Below, piece after piece: positions 7,674 through 13,308 of a DNA stretch of 13,308 bases. The notes beneath the pieces were generated by a model, which was given only the letters and a program-made list of their open reading frames with translations, was not told the DNA's origin and did not search any database. A program made the position numbers and the translations under genes. This DNA comes from SHWB01 sp050246875 (GTDB lineage Bacteria; Pseudomonadota; Alphaproteobacteria; UBA6615). The stretch covers positions 1-13,308 of the forward strand of contig JBFWVF010000019.1 of the NCBI GenBank assembly GCA_050246875.1, in the 5' to 3' direction. Numbering within the stretch: position 1 is the first letter of the stretch; each line of letters starts with the position of its first letter.

Positions 7674-7690
7674 GCCGGGCGCCGCCCGGC
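7674..7690. terminator. Convergent-gene hairpin, possible bidirectional terminator
   Basis: Perfect 7-bp GC-only stem (GCCGGGC / GCCCGGC) around a 3-base loop. It fills the second half of the 30-base gap between the stop of the Mo-hydroxylase gene and the stop of the CYTH gene. No T-run follows on either strand, so termination would be weak or factor-assisted. Confidence 0.45.
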
Positions 7691-8260
7691 TCAGCTCAGC
7701 GGAGCGCCCGGGAACAGCAGGTCGACCAGCGACGCCATCGTGCGGGTCGCGTCGCCGAAGCCGGTGGCGCGCTCGTAGCGCGCCAGGACGGCCACCGCGT
7801 CGTCAACCGTGGCCGCGTGCTTCGCTTCGAACTCGACGCAGTGCACCTCCCGGCCGCCCCCGGTCGCGCGGTAGTGCACCAGTTCGCAGTCCGCGAACTC
7901 CCAGACCTCGATGTCCTTGACGACGTCGCCCTGCCACAGAGCCCCCAGACGGGCGACGAAGGCGTCGACGGCGGCCTCCTGGTTGCCGGCGTGATGACCG
8001 AGGTCCAGGTTGATCTCGTCGCGGACCTCCGGGTCGGCTTCGAGCGCCTTCACCGTGAGCTGGTGCAGGTCCTCGTCGAAGCGGTGGCGGATGACGTAGC
8101 GCTCGGCCCGGCCGTGCGCCGTCAGGAAGTAGCGGTCCTTCACCCGAAGCGCGAAGGTCCGCAGCGGCGCCGGACGCAGGGCCTCGACGGCCGCGCGGAA
8201 CCTGTCGAGGTCGAACGACGCCTCGACGACGAACTTGTGCTCGATCTCCTTGAAGCGCAT
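7691..8260 (-). CDS. CYTH-domain protein (triphosphate tunnel enzyme family)
   Basis: 189-residue cytoplasmic protein, the usual length of a lone CYTH domain, with no CHAD domain attached. The signature ExExK is at Glu5, Glu7 and Lys9 (KEIEHKF). Basic and acidic tunnel residues recur along the chain: YVIRHRF (55-61), LTVKAL with Lys71, RDEINLDL (80-87) and HCVEFEAKH (140-148). Family members bind a triphosphate group with divalent metal; known activities are inorganic triphosphatase, thiamine triphosphatase, RNA triphosphatase and class IV adenylate cyclase. The ATG at 8260 puts the motif at the N-terminus as expected. It is the last gene of the minus-strand operon, 8 bases after the phospholipase-D-like gene. 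Given FolB and a pteridine-reductase-like SDR in the same unit, a pterin triphosphate is a possible substrate; that is inference only. Confidence 0.88.
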   Translation of the reverse strand: MRFKEIEHKFVVEASFDLDRFRAAVEALRPAPLRTFALRVKDRYFLTAHGRAERYVIRHRFDEDLHQLTVKALEADPEVRDEINLDLGHHAGNQEAAVDAFVARLGALWQGDVVKDIEVWEFADCELVHYRATGGGREVHCVEFEAKHAATVDDAVAVLARYERATGFGDATRTMASLVDLLFPGAPLS

Positions 8261-8268
8261 GCGCCTCG

Positions 8269-9435
8269 CTACATCCACCGCTTGAGGGGCCCCAGGCACG
8301 CCATCTTGCCACGGAGCCGCAGCGAGAGGGCCCGCGCCCAGCCGGACCGCACGACCTCGGTGTCCGGGTCGGCGCGGAGACCGGCGACGATCTCCCGGAT
8401 CGGGGCAACGACGCGGGCGTCGCGGCAGGCCAGCATGGACTCGGCCAGCCGGTCGTGAGCAGCGTCCTCGAAGTTGTAGCTGCCGAAGGCCGCCCACGCG
8501 TCGTCCACGAGCACGATCTTCGAGTGCTCACCGCGCCGGTTCTCCCGGATCGTCACGCCGGCCCTCAGCAGCGCAGGATAGCCGACCGCCGCGGCGATCC
8601 ACGCCAGCTCGGTCGCGGGCAGTGCCTCGCGATGCGAGTGGAAGATCTCCACCCGCACGCCGCGCCGGGCGGCGCGCAGCACGGCGTCCATCAGCACGGG
8701 CACGGGCTTGAAGTAGAAGGCCGTGATCGACACGGTTCTCGTCGCCGCGTTCAGCATCGCGACCATCCGATCCGTCACGGCGTTGCCGCCGCGCCAGCCG
8801 AAGGGGCCGGTGACGGCCTGGTGCAGATTCGGATTGCAGTGCCAGTAGTCGAGCGCGATGGGATCTCCGTCCGCGCTCCCGCCGGCCGCCACCGCGCCGC
8901 TCGCAAGGTGAGACACGTGCGCGGAGTCCAGCGTCCCGCCGATGAGGGTCCAGCTCTCCAGCACGGCGTGCGCGATCGGCCCGCGCACCGAGACCGAGAA
9001 CTCGTTCCAGCCCTCGAACGAACTCTTCGTGAGGTTGCTGCTGCCGGTGATGACCTCGCCGGTGTCCGCGGCCTGGATCTTGATGTGCTGACCGCCGCCG
9101 ACGAGCCGCTGCACGAGGTGGCGGGGTCGGTAGAACCGGACGTCCGCGCCGAGCGCACGCAGGGCGTCCAGCCGGCCCTGCAGCGCGGCGCGGTCCTCCG
9201 ATGACATCAGGACGCCGCCCAGCCGCTGCCCGAAGCCGTCCACGAGCAGCGACACGGCGACGCCGCGCCGGGCGGCGCGATCGAGCGCGTCCAGCAGTTC
9301 TCGGCCGTAGGCGTCCCACTCGATATAGAACGTCGACAGATAGAGGAACACGCGCGCCTCCTCGATCATCGCGAGGCGGCGCTGCCACTCGTGCGCGCGA
9401 TCCCAGAGCGGGATGACGGAGGAGGCGGCCGGCAT
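8269..9435 (-). CDS. Phospholipase D superfamily protein, cardiolipin-synthase-like
   Basis: 388 residues with two intact HKD motifs: His117-Lys119-Asp124 followed by GSSN, and His304-Lys306-Asp311 followed by GSYNF. The N-terminal half (YIEWDAYGRELLDAL, RGVAVSLLVDGFG) matches the arrangement of bacterial cardiolipin synthases. There is no N-terminal membrane segment, so it is nearest in layout to ClsB-type enzymes (about 400 residues, peripheral). The expected reaction is phosphatidyl transfer or phosphodiester hydrolysis through a phospho-His intermediate at the inner membrane. The two halves repeat the phrase RAARRGV at 53-59 and 254-260, encoded by an identical 20-base sequence. The gene starts 19 bases after the SDR stop and ends 8 bases before the CYTH start, so it is within the operon. 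A nuclease role cannot be excluded. Confidence 0.92.
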   Translation of the reverse strand: MPAASSVIPLWDRAHEWQRRLAMIEEARVFLYLSTFYIEWDAYGRELLDALDRAARRGVAVSLLVDGFGQRLGGVLMSSEDRAALQGRLDALRALGADVRFYRPRHLVQRLVGGGQHIKIQAADTGEVITGSSNLTKSSFEGWNEFSVSVRGPIAHAVLESWTLIGGTLDSAHVSHLASGAVAAGGSADGDPIALDYWHCNPNLHQAVTGPFGWRGGNAVTDRMVAMLNAATRTVSITAFYFKPVPVLMDAVLRAARRGVRVEIFHSHREALPATELAWIAAAVGYPALLRAGVTIRENRRGEHSKIVLVDDAWAAFGSYNFEDAAHDRLAESMLACRDARVVAPIREIVAGLRADPDTEVVRSGWARALSLRLRGKMACLGPLKRWM

Positions 9436-9454
9436 GCCAGCGGAGCGCGGCGGC

Positions 9455-10210
9455 CTACAGCCGGTACCCGCCCGCCACGTCGATGTTCACGCCTGTGACG
9501 TAGGTGGCGTCGAGCAGGTAATGCAGCGCCTGGGCCACGTCGTCGAGCGTGCCGGCGCGCGCCAACGGCACGGTTCGGCCGATCTGGTCGGGCGCGGGCA
9601 GGTCGACCGAGTTGTCGAGCTGGCCCGGCGAGATCATGTTCACGCGGATCTGCCGGTTCGCGTAGCCGGCCGCCAGTGCGCGGGTCAGCACGAGCAGGCC
9701 GGTCTTGCTGACGTAGTAGTCCGCGCCGCGCCGGTTCGCGCGGATGCCCTCCAGCCCCGCCATGCCGATGCTGACGATCTGGCCGCCATCCGGCATCAAC
9801 GGGATCGCGTGGTAGCAGCAGTAGTACGCGCCCGAGAGGTTGGCGCCGATGGTCGCGTCCCAGACGGACGGGTCGAGTGCCGTGACGTCTTGCGGGTTGT
9901 AGTTGCCGACGTTGTTGACGAGCAGATCCACGCGCCCCTCGCGGGCGCGCACGCCGGCAAAGGCGGCGGCCACCTCGTCGTGCCGGCTGACGTCCACCTG
10001 CACGGCCCGGGCCTGCCCGCCGCCGGCCTCGATCTCGCCGACCAGGCCCGCGGCGTCCGCCGCGGACGCGCGGTAGACGCAGACGATGTCGTAGCCGCGT
10101 GTCGCCAGCGACAGGCACAGGTGCCGGCCGAGACGGCGGGCGCCGCCCGTCACGACGGCAACCGGTCTCACCCCGCCTCCCGGTCGCGCCACGGTGGATG
10201 GCGCGCTCAC
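9455..10210 (-). CDS. Pteridine-reductase-like SDR (FolM-type candidate)
   Basis: 251-residue SDR. The cofactor motif is TGGARRLG (21-28), i.e. TGxxxRxG. Arg in place of the usual second Gly is the hallmark of pteridine reductase PTR1 and the bacterial FolM group, which reduce dihydropterins or dihydrofolate with NADPH. Other residues: NNVG (99-102), Ser147, Tyr165 and Lys169 (YYVSK), PG (195-196), VTGVNIDVAGGYRL at the end. The GTG at 10210 is chosen because it overlaps the folB stop as GTGA; a GTG at 10171 is an alternative that removes a 13-residue flexible leader. Position directly after folB supports a pterin substrate, making dihydromonapterin or dihydrofolate reductase the leading idea. 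A generic 3-oxoacyl reductase role is the alternative. Confidence 0.88.
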   Translation of the reverse strand: MSAPSTVARPGGGVRPVAVVTGGARRLGRHLCLSLATRGYDIVCVYRASAADAAGLVGEIEAGGGQARAVQVDVSRHDEVAAAFAGVRAREGRVDLLVNNVGNYNPQDVTALDPSVWDATIGANLSGAYYCCYHAIPLMPDGGQIVSIGMAGLEGIRANRRGADYYVSKTGLLVLTRALAAGYANRQIRVNMISPGQLDNSVDLPAPDQIGRTVPLARAGTLDDVAQALHYLLDATYVTGVNIDVAGGYRL

Positions 10211-10566
10211 GATCGCGTCCGCTCCACGCGGACGAAGGAGTGCCGCGCCGCCGGCACCGCGGCCGGCTTGCGGACTTCCAGCCGTACGGCCGTGGCGTGC
10301 GGCACGCGCGCGCACAACAGGTCCACCACGTGAACGGCCATCGTCTCGATGAGCTGGAACTTCCGGTCGCGGACGAGCCCGGTCACGGCCGAGACGACCA
10401 TGTCGTAGTCCACGACGTCTGCCACAGCGTCGGAGGCCGCGGCCGGCGCGAAGTCGTAATCGATCTCGATATCCAGCAGCACGACCTGCTCGTGCACCCG
10501 CTCGTGCGGGTAGACGCCGACGATACAGGTGACCTGCAGGTCGCGGACACCCGTGGTGCCCGTCAC
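10207..10566 (-). CDS. folB: Dihydroneopterin aldolase family protein
   Basis: 119 residues, the normal length for FolB/FolX, a cytoplasmic enzyme that forms ring-shaped oligomers. FolB cleaves 7,8-dihydroneopterin to 6-hydroxymethyl-7,8-dihydropterin and glycolaldehyde in folate synthesis. The conserved run VGVYPHER carries Glu22; SDAVADVVDY carries Tyr54; FQLIETMA carries Glu74; VRKPAAVPAA carries Lys100. All four fall at the same numbers as the catalytic or binding residues known from the Staphylococcus aureus enzyme. The start is the GTG at 10566, overlapping the methyltransferase stop as GTGA; the stop overlaps the next gene the same way. FolX (dihydroneopterin triphosphate epimerase) shares this fold, and the FolM-like neighbour makes that alternative realistic. 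Confidence 0.93.
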   Translation of the reverse strand: MTGTTGVRDLQVTCIVGVYPHERVHEQVVLLDIEIDYDFAPAAASDAVADVVDYDMVVSAVTGLVRDRKFQLIETMAVHVVDLLCARVPHATAVRLEVRKPAAVPAARHSFVRVERTRS

Positions 10567-11336
10567 GACACACGCCCCTTTCGGGCTATCCAGACCTGCT
10601 CGTCTGCGACCGCCGGGTCGAAGGCCGTGCCGGAAAAGTCGCCGTAGCAGGCCTCAATCGTGAAGCCGGTCTCCTCGAGGAGCGCCCGGGCCTGTGTGAC
10701 CGTCATCCAGCTCAGGCTGAGCGGCCGGTACTGACGCTGCTGCAGGATGCCCGTCGCGTCGAGCCGGTCCTCCCAGGTCACGACGCGCATCGCCTGCGCG
10801 GCCTCATCGACGAGCGACGTGACCCAGAGCAGCGCGTCGGCGCCCTCGCGCTCGTACGCCGCGCGGAGCTGGACACGACGCATGGCGTGCACCCGGGCCG
10901 GCGTCATCTGGAAGTCGTCGAAGATGAAGCGTCCGCCATCGGCGAGCTGGCTGTGGATGTGACGCAACGCGTCGCGCTTGGCCTCGAGCGTCGTCAGGTG
11001 GCCGAGGCTGTGGTACGGCAACGCGATCAGACCGGCGGGCACCGGCAGCGTGAACGACCGGAAGTCGCCCTCGATGAGCGTCATGCGGGGGAGCACGCCC
11101 GCCTGCTCGGCGCGGTCGCGGCAGCGCGCCAGCATCGGGCGCGAGAGGTCCACGCCAATCATGTCGCGGCCGCGGCGCGCCGCCTCGACGGCGATGCGGC
11201 CGTCACCCACGCCGAGCTCGACGACGGCGCCGTGTGCCGACGCGTACTGCGACAGATAGAACTCGAGATTGGCCCTGGCGCTGGCCGCCGTGTCCGTCCA
11301 GACGCCGTAGATCTCGGCGAAGCGGTCGTACTCCAT
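10563..11336 (-). CDS. Class I SAM-dependent methyltransferase
   Basis: 257 residues with a single Rossmann-type methyltransferase domain. Motif I is VVELGVGDGRIA (38-49), motif II ends in the ribose-binding acidic residue of GVDLS (Asp63), and the adenine-contact region is EGDFRSF (89-95). LPYHSLGHL (106-114) and GGRFIFDDF follow, as in small-molecule methyltransferases. The rest is a beta-rich C-terminal region (about 155-255) with no recognisable specificity. The ATG at 11336 has no Shine-Dalgarno; a GATAAT box lies 9 bases upstream, so the transcript may be almost leaderless. It is the first gene of the pterin operon, which makes a pterin or lipid head-group substrate thinkable, but sequence alone does not show it. 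Confidence 0.92.
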   Translation of the reverse strand: MEYDRFAEIYGVWTDTAASARANLEFYLSQYASAHGAVVELGVGDGRIAVEAARRGRDMIGVDLSRPMLARCRDRAEQAGVLPRMTLIEGDFRSFTLPVPAGLIALPYHSLGHLTTLEAKRDALRHIHSQLADGGRFIFDDFQMTPARVHAMRRVQLRAAYEREGADALLWVTSLVDEAAQAMRVVTWEDRLDATGILQQRQYRPLSLSWMTVTQARALLEETGFTIEACYGDFSGTAFDPAVADEQVWIARKGRVS

Positions 11337-11345
11337 GCAGACCGC

Positions 11346-11351
11346 ATTATC
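11346..11351 (-). promoter_or_regulatory. Possible -10 box of the pterin operon
   Basis: GATAAT on the minus strand matches five of six -10 bases and ends 9 bases before the methyltransferase ATG. There is no -35 match 17 bases upstream (the bases there are CCGGGG, part of the inverted repeat). The first base of the box is the outermost base of that repeat, so a protein bound to the repeat would block the promoter. Confidence 0.35.
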
Positions 11352-11377
11352 TCCCGGGGCCGCACGGACCCCGGGAG
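11351..11377 (-). terminator. Perfect inverted repeat: terminator of SnoaL gene or operator
   Basis: Nine-base arms CTCCCGGGG and CCCCGGGAG separated by 9 bases. It starts 19 bases after the stop of the SnoaL-like gene, a normal place for a terminator, but no T-run follows on the minus strand. Because it touches the GATAAT box of the methyltransferase gene and its arm centres are about 18 bases apart, it could equally be an operator for a dimeric regulator. Confidence 0.45.
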
Positions 11378-11396
11378 CGCCGCCGCCCGAGGACGC

Positions 11397-12119
11397 CTAT
11401 CTCGCGGGTGCGGCGTCGGCCGCCGGCTTGGGCAGGGGCACGGGCGCGCCACTGGCGTCCCGCTTCATCCCGCGGGCCCAGAGCCGCTGAATCTCCTCCT
11501 CGGTCCGCGTCGTCCAGGTCGACTTGTCGGCCAGCACCGGCGAAGGCGCGACGTCCTGATAGGAGCCGACGAACTGATCCGAGGTCCAGATGCGCTCCTT
11601 CATCCGCCAGCCGTCAGGCGTCTTCACGTAGATGTCCTCGTACTTGCCCATCAGGTCGATCGTCGGCTTGCCGCCCTTCTCCTTGATGGAGATCCCCATC
11701 ATGTAGGAGGACCCGCGCGCGGTGCCGTCCGGCAGGCCGATGATCACGGGCGACGTGTTGAAGTGACGATTGCCGCCCTTCTTCGCCTGGCCGTCGCCGG
11801 TCATGAGGCTCCGGTAGAAGTACGTGTGATCCTGGGGCGTGACCATCGGCGCGCCGCTCATGCCCACGGACCGTGCGCCCTTCATGAACATCCACGAGGC
11901 GTCGCGCACCGCCCCCGGGTCGACGTCCCTGGGGTACTCATTGATGAGCTGCAGAATCTCGATGTAGTCCTCCGGGGCGAGATTGACGTGCGTGCCCTTC
12001 TTGATCGGCCGCTGCTGCGCCTCGGCCAGCGCGCGCGTGTCCACCGTGTGCATGACCGTCGCCGACACCAGCGCCACGAACGCGCCGGCAAAGAACCCAC
12101 CCCAAGCGGACTTCACCAT
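11397..12119 (-). CDS. Exported SnoaL/NTF2-like protein
   Basis: 240 residues. An N-terminal hydrophobic segment (about 5-24, WGGFFAGAFVALVSATVM) is a signal peptide or membrane anchor, so the body is periplasmic. From about residue 48 it reads as a SnoaL-like NTF2 domain: the opening helix APEDYIEILQLINEY, then GNRHFNTSPVI and GKYEDIYVKTPDGWRMKERIW, the typical last strands that form the conical pocket. A Pro/Ala-rich tail ends the protein. Relatives include cyclases, isomerases and dehydratases as well as many inactive binders; the catalytic pair cannot be assigned here. GAGGAGG (12128-12134), 8 bases before the ATG, is the strongest ribosome binding site in the window. It lies 61 bases after the ThuA-like gene, possibly in the same transcript. 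Confidence 0.85.
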   Translation of the reverse strand: MVKSAWGGFFAGAFVALVSATVMHTVDTRALAEAQQRPIKKGTHVNLAPEDYIEILQLINEYPRDVDPGAVRDASWMFMKGARSVGMSGAPMVTPQDHTYFYRSLMTGDGQAKKGGNRHFNTSPVIIGLPDGTARGSSYMMGISIKEKGGKPTIDLMGKYEDIYVKTPDGWRMKERIWTSDQFVGSYQDVAPSPVLADKSTWTTRTEEEIQRLWARGMKRDASGAPVPLPKPAADAAPAR

Positions 12120-12127
12120 GACTGCTG

Positions 12128-12134
12128 CCTCCTC
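12128..12134 (-). promoter_or_regulatory. Strong ribosome binding site of the SnoaL-like gene
   Basis: GAGGAGG on the minus strand, 8 bases before the ATG at 12119; it settles the start of this gene. Confidence 0.65.
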
Positions 12135-12180
12135 AACCGACGCGATGTCAACGTCAACCCTTGTCTCCGCCGCCGCACAA

Positions 12181-13131
12181 CTACGGCTCGAGCCGGAGCG
12201 CCCAGCGAATGGCGCCGGTGATGAACTGCCGGTAGATCGGATCGGTACGCCAGAGGTCCTCCCGGTGACCGATCGCCGTGTAGAACGTGCGCCCCTTGCC
12301 GGGCGTCTGGTACCAGACCTGCGGGTAGTCGCCGCCCTTCTCCCACCCCTTCGGCGCGCCGGTGAAGTCGGTGCGCTCGGAGTCGAAGCTGACGAGCACG
12401 TGCACGTTCCGGCGGTCGAACGCGAGCGGGGCCGGCACCTTCGTCGGGCCAGGCACGCCCACCGTCTTCGTGAACTGGTAGAACTCGTCGTCGAGCGTCC
12501 AGTGCTCCGGCAGGTTCTTCGTCGCCGGGTGGTTCCGGTTCTCGACCTTCATCACGGCGGGACGCTTCGCCGTGTTGGTGCCGTCGAACAGCACCGACGG
12601 GCCGTAGGCGCCGAGCAGCTCCCCCCACGGCTTGAAGCCGAACAACGTCACCATGGACTGATGCAGGAAGACAATGCCCTTGCCGTCCTTCCGGACGAAG
12701 TCCACCAGGGCCTGCTTCCCTTCGTCCGTGAACGGCAGCTCCCCGTTCGTGCTCGCGACGATCGCATCAAACTGCGCCAGGTACTTCCGGGTGACCATCG
12801 ACAGATCCACAGCGTCGGGACCGCAGGGCTTCTGCGTCGTGCAGGCGACCGTCTGCTTGTAGCCCTCGAGCGACGTGACCTCGAAGCCCGCGGCCCGGCC
12901 CAGCTCCGGCAGCACGGCCTCGATCGCCTCGAGGTTGCTGTGGTTGTAGAACGTGTTGTGCGTGAGCAGCAGCACCCGCTTCGGGCCGGCACCGGAGACC
13001 GCGGCAGGAGCCCGGCCCACGGCAATGGCGCCGACGAGAACGATACCGAGGCACGCGACCCTCGCAACGGCTGGCCTGTTCCGGGCAGGTGGGACCACAT
13101 CACGCTCCGCGTTCCGGCAGGGTCTTCTCAC
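12181..13131 (-). CDS. Secreted ThuA-like protein
   Basis: 316 residues from the GTG at 13131; a GTG at 13098 is an equally good start and leaves a more normal signal peptide (hydrophobic core about 23-38, then APAAVSGA). The mature part is a ThuA domain with a class I glutamine-amidotransferase-like fold: KRVLLLTHNTFYNHSNLEAIEAVL (51-74), FDAIVASTNGELPFTDEGK, GIVFLHQS with His157, NHPATKNLPEHW, DEFYQF (215-220) and TPGKGRTFYTAIGH (276-289) before a final GAIRWAL. ThuA proteins are linked to trehalose and other carbohydrate use, with the reaction known only for few. Two cysteines in a loop (Cys97, Cys103) could form a disulfide in the periplasm. It lies between the barrel-protein 3' end and the SnoaL-like gene, all on the minus strand. 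Confidence 0.88.
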   Translation of the reverse strand: MRRPCRNAERDVVPPARNRPAVARVACLGIVLVGAIAVGRAPAAVSGAGPKRVLLLTHNTFYNHSNLEAIEAVLPELGRAAGFEVTSLEGYKQTVACTTQKPCGPDAVDLSMVTRKYLAQFDAIVASTNGELPFTDEGKQALVDFVRKDGKGIVFLHQSMVTLFGFKPWGELLGAYGPSVLFDGTNTAKRPAVMKVENRNHPATKNLPEHWTLDDEFYQFTKTVGVPGPTKVPAPLAFDRRNVHVLVSFDSERTDFTGAPKGWEKGGDYPQVWYQTPGKGRTFYTAIGHREDLWRTDPIYRQFITGAIRWALRLEP

Positions 13132-13160
13132 GCGGCCGCCGGAACCCGGGCGTCGCGTGA

Positions 13161-13192
13161 GCGCCCGCGGTCCCTCGCGGAACCACGGGCGC
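13161..13192 (-). terminator. 14-bp hairpin with GCGA tetraloop after the barrel gene
   Basis: In minus-strand RNA the arms GCGCCCGUGGUUCC and GGGACCGCGGGCGC pair over all 14 positions, two of them G-U, around the GNRA loop GCGA. In plus-strand RNA the same two positions are C-A mismatches, so the structure is shaped for minus-strand transcripts. It begins 14 bases after the stop of the gene at the window edge. No U-run follows. It may terminate transcription or protect the 3' end of the message. Confidence 0.6.
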
Positions 13193-13206
13193 CTGGTGAG
13201 CGTAGC

Positions 13207-13308
13207 CTAGAAATCGAAGCGCGCGTTGAACTTGTAGAGCCGCGCCGCCAGCACGTTGGCCGGCCGCAGCCAGGCCGCACCGAACGTCGTGTTCATCGCG
13301 ATCACGTC
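13207..13308 (-). CDS. 3' end of outer-membrane beta-barrel (TonB-receptor-like) protein, partial
   Basis: Only the last 33 codons lie in the window; the start is beyond the right edge. The segment reads FGAAWLRPANVLAARLYKFNARFDF before the stop. Alternating hydrophobic and polar residues in the last strand and a terminal Phe form the recognition signal for outer-membrane barrel assembly. The phrase resembles the end of the large carboxypeptidase-regulatory/TonB-dependent receptors common in Acidobacteriota. Family assignment from such a short tail is tentative, though the barrel terminus itself is convincing. Confidence 0.6.
   Translation of the reverse strand, partial: DVIAMNTTFGAAWLRPANVLAARLYKFNARFDF

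Noticed and set aside
12146..12157. Tandem TTGACG TTGACA on the minus strand before the SnoaL-like gene
   Set aside because: No -10-like hexamer at suitable spacing; the bases there form the ribosome binding site.

Overview
This window is gene-dense and very GC-rich, with strong G/C preference at third codon positions. It has no tRNA, rRNA, CRISPR array, insertion sequence or phage gene that I can see, and no gene-free stretch reaches 300 bases. The gene types suggest a Gram-negative bacterium, most likely Acidobacteriota (Vicinamibacteria-like). The pointers are beta-barrel C-termini, Tat-exported enzymes, an exported haem protein with an MPPW motif on a monooxygenase-like scaffold, secreted ThuA and SnoaL-like proteins, and a lone Mo-hydroxylase large subunit. 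The taxonomic call is inference from gene types.

Layout. Plus-strand block 59-3983: an exported subtilisin-family protease; a small outer-membrane beta-barrel protein joined to it by a GTGA stop/start overlap; then one open frame joining an O6-alkylguanine-DNA alkyltransferase-like domain to an exported haem/monooxygenase-like domain. It meets a Tat-exported VOC-fold protein (minus, 3973-4446) tail to tail. Divergent from that gene are a short-chain dehydrogenase (4504-5280) and a Tat-exported molybdopterin hydroxylase large subunit (5351-7660). A short perfect hairpin separates the latter from the convergent minus-strand genes.

Minus-strand operon 11336 to 7691, in transcription order: SAM methyltransferase, FolB-type dihydroneopterin aldolase, an SDR with the TGxxxRxG signature of pteridine reductases, a cardiolipin-synthase-like phospholipase D protein, and a CYTH-domain triphosphate-binding enzyme. 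The first three genes overlap by GTGA junctions and the rest are 8 to 19 bases apart, so this looks like one transcript. FolB plus a pteridine-reductase-like SDR implies reduced-pterin chemistry. A CYTH triphosphatase in the same unit could plausibly act on dihydroneopterin triphosphate. This is the best candidate here for an undescribed functional unit.

Further right on the minus strand lie an exported SnoaL/NTF2-like protein, a secreted ThuA-like protein, and the last 33 codons of a probable outer-membrane beta-barrel (TonB-receptor-like) protein. The last gene is followed by a 14-bp hairpin with a GCGA tetraloop whose two G-U pairs form only in minus-strand RNA.
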